Positions 40,717 through 49,822 of a stretch of DNA of 64,000 bases are shown here, piece by piece (the stretch's first letter is position 1; each line of letters opens with the position of its first letter). Below the pieces are notes generated by a model that made no database searches, had not been told where the DNA came from, and saw only the letters and a list, made by a program, of their open reading frames with translations. Both the position numbers and the translations under genes were made by a program. The DNA comes from Tetraselmis striata (lineage: Eukaryota > Chlorophyta > Chlorodendrophyceae > Chlorodendrales > Chlorodendraceae), in contig VCJN01003160.1 in assembly GCA_006384855.1 (NCBI GenBank), forward strand, positions 274,524 to 338,523. Direction: 5' to 3'.

Positions 40717-42233
40717 ATGAAGCACCGCGTCAGTCTCAAGCGTCTGGGGCGCGACTCCGCGCACCGATGGGCAATGCTACGGTGAGATCAGCCAGCGGGC
40801 GCACCCCCACTCCGTCCACAGCCACAGCCAGGCCTGCACCGTCTGCCCTCACCGATTGCCCGTCCGCGTCCTGCACTGCGCGTGCCGAACGGACGGCGGA
40901 GGGGCAACCGAGCACTCCTGCCTTGCCCTACTGGCACCGCGCCTCTGCTCAGACGATGGGCCGCGCGCCAGGCTGCGCCGTGGTGCCAGGCGGTGGGTGG
41001 CCGCCTGATGGCGGCTGAGCCACAGCGGCGTTGCCTGCGCCTGCCTCTGCCAGACTGGGTCATGCTGACAATCCCCCCCCCCCCCCCCCCCTCCCCCCCG
41101 CCCCCACCCTCCTTGCATCGGCACCCGAAATCCGGCACTCGCAGCAACTTGGTGACACAGCTGGTGCGGCACCAGCGCATCCGGACGACGCTGCCCAGGG
41201 CGAAAGAGCTGCGGCGGGTCGCGGACCAGGTGGTGACTCTGGGCAAGCAGGTGCAGCTCATCCCCCCCCCCCCCCCCCCGCCCGGCCCCTTCCCCTCCCC
41301 CCCAACATCCACCTCCCGAGTGCGTCCGCGACCCATGGCGTAGTCCCGGCTTCCAGCTCTGAGATGCCCTGGTTCTCTGCGGGAGAACGCAGGGCGATCT
41401 CAACGCGCGCCGGCGGCTAGGCGCCATAGTGCGGGGCGACGAGGAGGTGCACACGCTGTTCACCACCATGGCGGAGCGCTACCGGGATCGCGAGGGCGGC
41501 TACACCCGCATCCTCAAGACCAGCCAGCGCGTGAATGACGCCGCCCCGATGGCGTACATCGAGTAAGCGGACACCCGCCCCTGCCCCTGCTAAATCACCC
41601 CCCTGTATGTGGTACCAATCACACGAACCCTTGGTCGAGCTCGAGCCCGATGGTTGAGGAGCATGCCTGTGCATGGCCGGGAATCAATACGATCGTGTTG
41701 GAGCTCAGCGCACCGTGGGTTGAAAGGTCCTACTTACCCCGACCCCTTGTGCTATAGAGGCTCCACGCCGACCAGCCACTACAAATGCCTCAGCGTGAAC
41801 CCCAGCCCGATTCAGACATTTCTAGGAGAACCAGAGTTTGTATCCACTCCGTGCTGGTCCTGCATTGTTCTGACCCTCTGACGGCCCAGCTGCAGCTCCC
41901 TACTGCTAGCGCACGATCAAATTTACATCCGTAGCATGGATGGCCTCCGCATACGGCAGCCGCATGCTACAGGATTTAATGTGTCACCGCGCGCAGCTCC
42001 TCCAGGGCACCTTTTGCCCTGGCCGGAATGTACCTGCACCCCCCGAACATTTATCAGCCACCGCAATGCCGAAGGTTGCGGGCGCCCTGTAGACTGACGC
42101 CCCCCCCCCCCCCCCCCCCCCCCCGCCTTCTTCCGCCTGCAGGTATGTGGATCGGGAGGGCGAGTTCCGCCCCGCTCGGCCGCCGCAGAAGAGCCTCCTC
42201 CCGCTGGCGGCCCGCGCCGCGGCACCGCAGTGA
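40717..42233 (+). CDS. Ribosomal protein bL17, mitochondrial type
   Basis: Four exons (40717-40781, 41145-41250, 41393-41562, 42143-42233) join in frame to 143 residues. The protein starts MKHRVSLKRLGRDSAHRWAM and continues with LVRHQRIRTTLPRAKELRRV, RRRLGAIVRGDEEV, YRDREGGYTRILKT and NDAAPMAYIEYVDREGE. This is the full bL17 fold with the hallmark GGYTRI and APMAYIE motifs. It is closest to the plant mitochondrial form, in which the mature protein also starts at the initiator Met without a long presequence. The product sits in the large ribosomal subunit near the exit tunnel. A plastid copy is less likely because no transit peptide is seen. All three introns carry C runs; in intron 2 the run lies within 12 bases of the donor. 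Confidence 0.93.
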
Positions 42234-43305
42234 GCAGCTTATTAGAGGCACGGGATGTGCTGGCGGATCCACCGCCCCTGAGGCGCGACCTCACATGCAT
42301 GCTCTAGAGCTGGCTGATATAGTCGTCTGTGGCCCGGCTGGTAATGTTATGCTCCAAGGATCCCCTCCTGATCTTGCCCTGGCGCCTGCTGTGCGATGAT
42401 CCGGGTCCAACTTGCTGCGCAATAGAACAGATGCAACCATGGCGAGGTCGCTGAGCCGGCCCGAATATAAGCAGAACTGGCGGACATGAAGGGAGCCGAG
42501 GGAGTGGCGCATTCGTCAGCGTCACGCAGCAAGTACTGTCCGGTGCAGTGACGGATGTTCATTTAGCGTGCCACTCGACTCGGAGGCTTTTACCGCAAGG
42601 TGTTATGTATGGCTAGGCGCGCGGGCATTGGGGTTAGGGTCCGAGTTAAGTCATACCCTGGTCAGCCCCCGTTGTGCACATTCTCCGGTCGACGTACTCA
42701 CTGAACACACTCCCAGGCAGACTCCGTGGCGTTTGTCCTGTTTGGCGTTTGTACTCTGTCCATTTGTTGCCCTCCCAACCCGATCCCGCTTAAGTGCGCT
42801 TGTCACCTGCCCGCTCCGCAGCGGATGGTTGCTACCCCATCATCTACCCCACTGGCGGCGGATAGTTGCCGCAGTGATGTTAGGTATTGTCATCTTATTC
42901 GCGCCATCTGGGACATTTTTGCGGCTGGTGGTCTGGACGGTTCCGCTGCGCTGACTCCTTTGCTGTTGCTTTGGGGAGAGTGTGCCCATGATAAGCCAGG
43001 ATCGCCAGGCAGCGCTGCACCAGCCATGTATGGTGCCGGCCCGACCATAAAAAACTTTTTTTTAAACGTGCTATGTCCTTGTTGGTCCAATTCCAGACAA
43101 ATACATCACGATATCACCACGAGAATTAAAAGCATTAGCCAGCTCCCCATTAATCAGAGCAAAAACATGGGTTCTTATAAAATAGGTCCTAACATGTGGT
43201 TCGGCATCACCCGTAACCACATGGCAAAATCTACAGAGTTCATAGCGTGCACACCGCTCCCTGCCACTTTCAAGGGACTCCGTTTTCGTGTCCCCGTCCG
43301 TTATT
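42234..43305. other. Intergenic, no gene recognised
   Basis: An ORF at 42726-43343 (205 codons, +) overlaps the 3' end of the next gene in antisense and has no recognisable domain. I treat it as non-coding. Confidence 0.35.
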
Positions 43306-44651
43306 TCATGCCTTGCCGTGAAACCTGCTCAACAGGCTGTTGAAATCAATCGTGGGCCGGCTTTTCGTCATTCTCTTTCCAGTCTTCGACAGCGGTGCTG
43401 GATTTATGCTCGGCAGCTTGCTGAGCAAGGATCCCAGTCCGGACAGCCGCGCGAATCCCTGCGGGCAGTCTCCGCTGTCCTCGTCTTCCAACATGCCCAG
43501 CGTGCCCTGCAGCGGGCCCGCACTCTGGGTGTAGCCGTCCCGCACAGACTGCAGCCCTGTGGCAAAGGACTCTCGCCGCTTATTCAGTAGGTTCGAAATC
43601 ACCGACGTCCGGCGAGCCTGCATAGGCACCGCAGGCTTGTCGCCCAGCGCGTTGTTTTGCTTCGCCTCTTGCTGTTGCTTTGCAGCCCTGCCGCTCTCCT
43701 CCTTGGCGAGCCTGTCGAGCAGATCACTGACATGCAGTTCCTCCAGCTTGCGCGGGTCGGCCTTTGCTGCCGCCTTGGCCCCCTTGTAGCGGCGCATGTC
43801 ACGCCCGCCATTCCAAAACCCATACTTTGGCAACGAGATCTCCTCACCCTCATTATCCCTGCCGTCCCCCCTCAGACCTAGTGACGGGTCCGCTGAAACA
43901 GACTTCTTCGTGCCTGGCTGGCTTCCTCCAACATCAATGGAGCGTCTGGAACTCTGTGCGTGAATGGAGCGCCTGGAACTCTGTGCATGAATTGAGCCCC
44001 TGGAACTCTGTGCATGAATGGAGCGCCTGGAACTCTGTGCATCTGCGGAGCGCCTTTGACCTGGGCAACAGTTGAGAAATCGGCAGCAGGCTTCAGCGCC
44101 CTGGATGTTTGGTTGTGGACTCCCGGGAACGCCCGACAGTATAGAGTAACACATGAATATTCTTATTCTATGATGTCGGGAGGTGGTCGTTCTTCTGCAA
44201 AAGGCCGAAATTCCCTACAGTAAACGGCTGCAGAGAGGTGCGTTGTTTAAAGGGGCGGAGTGGGGAGGGTTGTCGGGGGCTCACCGACTTTCTTGGGTGC
44301 CACAATTGGGGGTAGGCCAGGGCTGGTGTCGCTGGTGGAGGGCCACTCCTGCTGTGGCGGCGACCGATTGAGCTCATGTTTTGAGGACAACGTCAAATCC
44401 TTCTTGGAGGTGCGCCGGCTCTTCGTCTTAGCCTTGCGAGCGGTCGCGTCTTGCGCGGCCTTTGGCTGCTTGATATCAGACGTCGTGAAGCTGCGCGCTA
44501 CACTGCTGCGGATAGGACTTGTCACCGGCGGCAGCCCCGACTCGGTGAGGCTGAACTGCGAGCGCTCCGCACGGCCGTCCACGCGGGACATCGCCTGCTC
44601 AAACACCTCGTGGCCGACCATGGCGCTTGCACAGTGCCGGAGATACACCAC
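43306..44651 (-). CDS. Unknown protein with RRSIHAQSS repeats
   Basis: Two exons (44285-44651 and 43306-44060) joined at a phase-1 intron (donor GTCG|GTGAGC, acceptor CAG|GTCAAAGG) give about 373 residues. The family is not recognised. The N-terminal part is Ser/Thr/Lys-rich (KTKSRRTSKKDLTLSS). Residues just after the junction contain about four copies of a 9-residue unit, RRSIHAQSS, encoded by 27-base tandem repeats at about 43940-44045. A KLEELHVSDLLDRLAKEE helix and a basic C-terminus follow. RRxS is a typical basophilic kinase site, so the repeats may be multiply phosphorylated; this is inference. The start MVYLRHCASAMVG is the first Met of the open frame and is not otherwise supported. 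Confidence 0.6.
43938..44046 (-). repeat. 27-bp tandem repeats encoding RRSIHAQSS
   Basis: Four near-identical 27-base units (GGAACTCTGTGCATGAATGG as the common stretch on the plus strand), in frame, each adding nine residues to the unknown protein. Confidence 0.85.
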
Positions 44652-44931
44652 CGCTGAGCTTTGTCGGCGGTGGTGGGATTCCGAGGTGCGGACAATTATC
44701 TCGGTAGTATGTTCTCTTGAGATACTTCACAGCTGTTAAACACGTCAGTATGTTGCTGGTATTTTTTGTGGCCTATTTAGTATGGCCTGACTAACGCAAT
44801 CCTTTTTGCATTACTACAGGCAGCGAATCCTAATCGCTACCGGGAAATATGCTGTAGTAATGATTACTTGCTGCTGCTGCTACTGCTCGCCGCCTAGCGC
44901 GAGCGCGGGCGGCGGGCCTTTATTTATAATG
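44652..44931. other. Spacer between unknown gene and DIRS-type element
   Basis: Under 300 bases. It probably contains the 5' region of the minus-strand unknown gene. No other feature was seen. Confidence 0.4.
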
Positions 44932-45287
44932 TTTACCCAAGGAGGCACTGTTTGCCAAAGAATGTCAGCTCGCTTACATCGAAGGCTAAGACAAGAACCA
45001 CAGGCTTGGCCTGGGTGTCTCCTAGCGCAAAAAGATGGTTGAGGGTGGGTGGGTGCGCGAGCCGGTTGAGGCGAGCGCAAAGCAGAGAGTGCCTGTGCCC
45101 GAGGGTGGATCCCTCAGGTCGTAGTGCTGGTGCGGGCCGGCAGGCCTTTGTCCGTGCGCCGACCTCGGGGGTCGTGCGCAATACAACATAGCTAATGTAC
45201 TGTAAACCTCTAGATGACTACATCTGACCATTTACCCAAGGAGGCACTGTTTGCCAGAGACGAAAGCCAAAGGCTAGCACAGGAAGC

Positions 45288-46358
45288 TTAGGCCGGCGGC
45301 CGGACGGGGACGAGCCAACCGAAGAACCTCCAGGCCGCAGGAGTCGGGCGCATGGTCGGGTCGATGTACTTCCCGGTGACCACCTCGCTGTTCTTCGACC
45401 AATCGCCCATGTGTTTGATGGCCGGCAAGGGGACGCCGACGCAGCTTGCTGCGGAAGCGGCGCCCTTGCGTAAACTGTGCGATGTCCACTTGAAACCGGT
45501 GGGAGGTCGGGCGCCTGCCGCCAGGTAGGCTTCCCGCAACCACTCGGTAAGAGTGGTTGAAACCGACCAAGTGGCGGAAGACTCCAGCGGGGAGATGCTC
45601 CAGAACTTGGGCGGCGGGCTGGCGCCGTAGAAACGGCGGCAGTAGGCATCGCGACTGACGGTGTACCAGTCCAGGAGGTCAGCAAAGTCCGGAACGGCGG
45701 CGACGGGCAGATTTATCAGGGGCTTAGCGGAAACCCTCGTACGCCGGTCGCCTTTCTGTTTGCGGACGTACAGTAGAATGCTTCCGGACGGCCGGTCGAC
45801 CACTAAATCATCGGTCTCGCAGCTAATGCCGGACTCCGCGCGGCACAGGAAGACGTACGCCGTAATCGTCGCGAGCGCGGCTCTGAAAGCGCGGATGTCC
45901 GCAATATTAGCGGGTTCCCACACCAATGTCTGCCGAAATCCAATCGCGATGTTTAGGATGTCAGCCGCAACGGGCGCAGGGAGGGCGACGCGGACGTCTT
46001 CCGCCGCAAGACGCTCTTGCTGGATGGCCAGGCCGCGGCGCGCGTCGGCCACCATTTCGCCGAGGGCGACAGGCTGGCGCTGATGGTCGCGGAAGTACTT
46101 GTTGATGGACGAGTAGTACTGTTGAAGGGACTCCGCGCCGACGGTACCTTGCATGCCCAGCCAGGCAGTGTAGCGGACGATCGTGCTGGTAGTAGCATGC
46201 AGCGGGCGTAAGCCCTCTTGCTCGCAGAAAGTAGCGAAAGAGCGCATGCCGCTGTCGTAGTTGCGGTAGGTGCCGGCAGCCAGCGAACCCGTAAGCAACC
46301 CGAGCGCCGCTTGACCAACGTCGTCGGTTCCCAACAAAGACCGGAGCTCGGCCGCCAT
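45288..46358 (-). CDS. Tyrosine recombinase (YR) of the DIRS-type element
   Basis: The 356-residue ORF is complete. The catalytic set of tyrosine recombinases is visible: Arg in LCRAESG (R173), HSLRKG giving H-x-x-R (H294, R297), HMGDW (H316, W320) and the nucleophile in GKYIDP (Y331). The N-terminal half holds the SAM-like core-binding domain (YRNYDSGMRSFATFC). In DIRS-order elements this enzyme inserts a circular cDNA, replacing the integrase or endonuclease of other retroelements. The ORF starts about 130 bases after the RT stop, with the start of the gene just inside the RT downstream region. All catalytic residues are intact, so it could be functional. Confidence 0.92.
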   Translation of the reverse strand: MAAELRSLLGTDDVGQAALGLLTGSLAAGTYRNYDSGMRSFATFCEQEGLRPLHATTSTIVRYTAWLGMQGTVGAESLQQYYSSINKYFRDHQRQPVALGEMVADARRGLAIQQERLAAEDVRVALPAPVAADILNIAIGFRQTLVWEPANIADIRAFRAALATITAYVFLCRAESGISCETDDLVVDRPSGSILLYVRKQKGDRRTRVSAKPLINLPVAAVPDFADLLDWYTVSRDAYCRRFYGASPPPKFWSISPLESSATWSVSTTLTEWLREAYLAAGARPPTGFKWTSHSLRKGAASAASCVGVPLPAIKHMGDWSKNSEVVTGKYIDPTMRPTPAAWRFFGWLVPVRPPA

Positions 46359-46486
46359 CGATGCCGACTAGGGCGCCTCAGAGCCGGAGCACACCGCAAG
46401 CCGGTAGCGCGCGCGTCGAGTGTGGGACAGGCGGCCCGGGTACTGCACACTGTACTGCAGCGACGGCTGCACGGCCATAGCCCGGC

Positions 46487-48433
46487 CTAGCGACCCACGG
46501 CGGAGGTGCAGCCATGCCGGCGTGGCAGCCGAAAGGCCACGATGCTCCAGCCGGGCCGTCCGACCCCCGCGCGCGTTCCCCGCCGCCCAGGAAAGAAGAG
46601 GTCGCGGGTAGGCGGATAGACAATCGATAGGCGCGATGACCGTGGCGGCCGCGCCCGACTGTCGCAGTTTGTCCGCCAAATCGTCCAACAAACCCCACGG
46701 GGATTGCAATAATTGTGTTCCCTGCGCCAGAACTCGTCCGGCAAATGGAGAGAATCCACCGCTTCGCAATGCGGGTCGCGCCAGCGGGAATTGTACCGTG
46801 GAAGTTGCGTATTTTCCATCGACGCAAATCTGTCGACGGTGTGCGGCCCCCACAAGCGCTGCAGGTACGCGAATATCCGCGGATTGAGCTGCCAGTCGGA
46901 GTCGTCCAGCTCCCTGCTGAGTCGGTCCGCCCAAACGTTGGATGCAGACTGGATGTACCGGGGCCTGATGGAGATGTCGTGGATATCCAGGAGGTGCCAC
47001 AGCTTGCGGAGCTCCTCCATCACGACGGGCGACCGAGAGGTAAGGTTGGTCAGCGCTGCCACTACGGCCGTGTTGTCCTCGTGCAGTAAGACGCGCCGTC
47101 CTTGGAGCTGCGGCAGGAACGATTCGACCGCGTGACGTACCGCGCGAAGCTCCTTCCACGTGATGTGATGCGAGCGGTCGCCCTCGTACCAGAATCCGCG
47201 CGCCTGGTAAGCGCTGTTGTTGTTCAGCACAGCCCCCCAACCATACGAGTTGGAGTCCGCGTGCAGATACGCGGTCTCCACAGGCTTGTACATAGAGCGA
47301 CCGTTGTGCTGCGCATGTACCTGGGTCCACCATTCTAGGTCGCGGCGCAGCTGGTTTGTTATCTTGACGCGCCCGCCCCAGCCATGCCGGGTTGCGAGGA
47401 CGCAGTGCAGCTCTCGCGGAAAGAAACGGGCCGGCGTAACTGCGAAGTACAGGAACTGCGCCTTGCCCGCAAAGGACGCCAGCTGCCGAGCTGGGAGCCA
47501 GCGCTTGTTGGAGGCTGCGCGTCCAAGGAGAGAACGGGCGGCCTTGGCTAGCGCGATGAGCTTCTCCTCGGGGGCGCGGAACTCGCCGCGCTGCAGGTCG
47601 ATGATCAGGCACAGGTGAGGGCCGACCTGGGTGGGCTCCCAGACTCCCTTGTTGGGGTTGCGCAGCAGGCCCAGGCGGTCCAACAAGGTGCTTAACCGGA
47701 CGCGTAGCTCCAGGGCTGCCTCGCGGGAGTCCGCGAGAAAAAGGAAGTCGTCCATGTAGGGTAGGAGCCGTACGCCCCGCCAGCGAGTGTTGCGCAGGAA
47801 ACGGCGAGTAGGCTTGGACGGGGCCGTGGGAGGCAACGCTGGGTCGCGCCGCTTCAGGGGCGTCCGCAGGTAGTCCGTAAAGGCCGCCGTCAACTTGCAG
47901 AAGTAGTACGACGAGCCTGTCCACCCCATCGGTAGGCACGCAAGTCGCCACAGCTCCCCTCGGTAGTTCACGGTAAAGAAGTCGCGGTCCTCCTCCCGAA
48001 TCCCAAGGGCGTAGTAGCCATCGGCCAGGTCCATCGACACGAACCAATCTCCCGCGCGTGCCAGGTGCCGCAGGTGCTTGATCGTTTCGTAGGACATCGT
48101 GAAAGTCTTGCACCACTTGTTGAGCTCCCGTAGGTCGATGATGAGGCGCCACTTGTTGGTGCCGGGCTTGGGGACTAGAAACATTCAAGATACCCACTTG
48201 TTGCAGTGTCCTCGCTCCCACGCGCCAATCGCCTCGAAGCGGGGCAGTTCTGTAGCCATGAAGTCCAGTTGTGCCTGAGTGGCGTCGCGCATAGAGACGC
48301 CGTGGTTGTAGGGGCGAGGGCGTCGCCCGTTCTTGAAGCGTATCCGGACCCCTTGGCGGATCCAACTCAAGACTTGCCCGCTCGCGCCGATGCATTCCCA
48401 GTCGCGCCATCTTCTCCGCACGCGGTGTCGCAT
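46487..48433 (-). CDS. Reverse transcriptase-RNase H (one internal TGA)
   Basis: The frame begins at the ATG at 48433 (MRHRVRRRWRDWE) and runs to 46487, interrupted by a single TGA at 48185-48187 between CNKWVS and MFLVPKPGTNKW. After it come the RT motifs: LIIDLRELN, motif A FVSMDLADGYY, LPMGW, and the catalytic YMDD. RNase H blocks follow: LHADSNSYGWGAV, WKELRAVRHA, LLHEDNTAVV and NVWADRLSR. The tail (TVDRFASMENTQLPRYNSRW) is typical of DIRS/Pao-like RT C-termini. The TGA interrupts the N-terminal finger and could be a CGA-to-TGA mutation, readthrough or a sequencing error. Without it the ORF would be about 648 codons. The upstream residues overlap the end of gag in another frame. Confidence 0.9.
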
Positions 48434-48479
48434 GTAGAGGGAGGTAGGCGTACATGAGTCGGCGCGGCGGGCCACACCG

Positions 48480-49529
48480 TCACTTGGTGACCTTGGCCTT
48501 GGCCTTGTCGGACGCTGCGGCTGTCGCTGCGGCCTTCCGCGCTGCAGCGGCTTGCTCGCGTTGCTTGCGCCTCTCGGCGGACTCTGTGGGGGCGGGCTTG
48601 TCGGGGGTAGCCTTGGCGAACGCGGCCGCGGCACGGGCCTTGCCCGCTGCGGAAAGGCTGATCTCGAGGGTCTTGTCGTCGAACGCTTGGCGGAGTTGGT
48701 CGAGTTGCCCGGACACGGCGATGCGCCGTGGGGTGCAGAACTTTGCGTGGGCGGGCTCGGCGAAAACACGGTCCGCCTCTGTAGCCGTTGGTCCATTCTT
48801 GGCGAGCTGGAGGTAGCCCAACCGGGAACGGGTGGCCTCCTCCGTCGCCAAGTGGGTGCGGTAGCAGGCGCGGAGCTCGGCAAGGGCCGCAGCCTTGCTT
48901 GCCGGCGTAGCAGACTCGGTCGAAAGCGACTCCAGAGCGCCGCGCATCGCCTCGTTGGCGCAGCTACTGAAGAAGGCATAGCAGCCTAGGTGCAGGTATT
49001 CGTCGTACGCTGCCTGACTCCGCTTCTCCGCGAGGGCGCGGGCGGTGTCGTCGGTCAGGGTCCACAAGCGGGGCTCGTCGACGTCGCGCGGGGGGCGCTC
49101 CAGACCGGGGGGGATGACTCGGCCGTAGTAGGCAAAGTCGACGTACTCGAGCTCGTTGTCGGGTGCGTCTAGCTCAGCAGGAAGGGGCTCTTGCGCTCCT
49201 TGCTCACCACCCTCGGGCGCAGGCGTGCCCGCGGGGTTGGTTGGCTGGGTGCCTTCGGGAGAAAGCGGGTTAGTGGGGGGGGGGGGGGGGGCGAGTCGAG
49301 CGAGCAAGGCAGCCGTAGCAGCCTCAAGCTGCCCGGCCAGCCGCTTCTCCAGGGCTTCCGCTTGGGCCGTCAGGCGTTTTTCCAATTCCGCGATAGATGC
49401 CGCCGTGGCGCCGCCCGGGGCGTCGTCCACTAAGGTGTCTTCCGGTACAGGGCGAGGGGGCATCCTGCTGTCGCGGGGTGGGGAAGGTGTAGCGTCTCGG
49501 GAGGCTGAGGCTCGGGTCCGAGTCGGCAT
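48480..49529 (-). CDS. Gag-like ORF1 of the DIRS-type element
   Basis: 349 residues from the ATG at 49529 (MPTRTRASASRD). It is Pro/Ala-rich at the N-terminus. A coiled coil with heptad-like ELEKRLTAQAEALEKRL follows at about residues 45-75, then a Pro-rich hinge with a poly-Pro run encoded by a C/G homopolymer at 49278-49290. A central helical domain (RSQAAYDEYLHLGCYAFFS) and an Ala/Lys-rich basic C-terminus (KAKAKVTK) complete it. No zinc knuckle is seen. Position, composition and overlap with the RT ORF identify it as gag; sequence alone would not. The stop lies about 45 bases before the RT start codon, so the RT is probably made by reinitiation or a separate message. Confidence 0.75.
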   Translation of the reverse strand: MPTRTRASASRDATPSPPRDSRMPPRPVPEDTLVDDAPGGATAASIAELEKRLTAQAEALEKRLAGQLEAATAALLARLAPPPPPTNPLSPEGTQPTNPAGTPAPEGGEQGAQEPLPAELDAPDNELEYVDFAYYGRVIPPGLERPPRDVDEPRLWTLTDDTARALAEKRSQAAYDEYLHLGCYAFFSSCANEAMRGALESLSTESATPASKAAALAELRACYRTHLATEEATRSRLGYLQLAKNGPTATEADRVFAEPAHAKFCTPRRIAVSGQLDQLRQAFDDKTLEISLSAAGKARAAAAFAKATPDKPAPTESAERRKQREQAAAARKAAATAAASDKAKAKVTK

Positions 49530-49573
49530 AGAGTAAGCTGACACTCTGCTCGACTGCTAGAGTCGAGACTGCT

Positions 49574-49822
49574 TGCGCGAGCCGGTTGAGGCGAGCGCAA
49601 AGCAGAGAGTGCCTGTGCCCGAGGGTGGATCCCTCAGGTCGTGGTGCTGGTGCGGGCCGGCAGGCCCCAGTCCGTGCGCCGACCGCGGGGGTCGTGCGCA
49701 CGATCCCCGAGGTCGGCGCACGGACTAAGGCCTGCCGGCCCGCACCAGCACCACGACCTGAGGGATCCACCCTCGGGCACAGGCACTCTCTGCTTTGCGC
49801 TCGCCTCAACCGGCTCGCGCAA
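49574..49822. repeat. Large palindrome at head-to-head element junction
   Basis: Two A1 repeats meet in inverted orientation, with the exact centre at 49697/49698 (GTGC|GCAC). Arms of about 125 bases match with a handful of substitutions. The minus-strand element starts leftward from here and a deleted relative starts rightward. Confidence 0.92.

Larger units (their letters stand above)
44932..49697 (-). mobile_element. PAT/kangaroo-like DIRS-order retrotransposon
   Basis: Read on the minus strand the element is A1 - gag - RT/RNase H - tyrosine recombinase - B1 - A2 - B2. A1 (about 49574-49697) equals A2 (about 45054-45180). B1 (45231-45259) equals B2 (44932-44960) except for one or two bases. 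Split direct repeats of this order are the signature of PAT/Ngaro-type DIRS elements, known in algae as kangaroo and TOC. The three ORFs are tightly packed, and all but one stop codon are in working order. Integration by the recombinase leaves no target duplication, and none was found. Confidence 0.9.

Noticed and set aside
46368-48455. 695-codon minus-strand ORF
   Set aside because: It is a shadow frame of the RT-RNase H ORF of the DIRS-type element, which carries the YMDD and RNase H motifs in the neighbouring frame.
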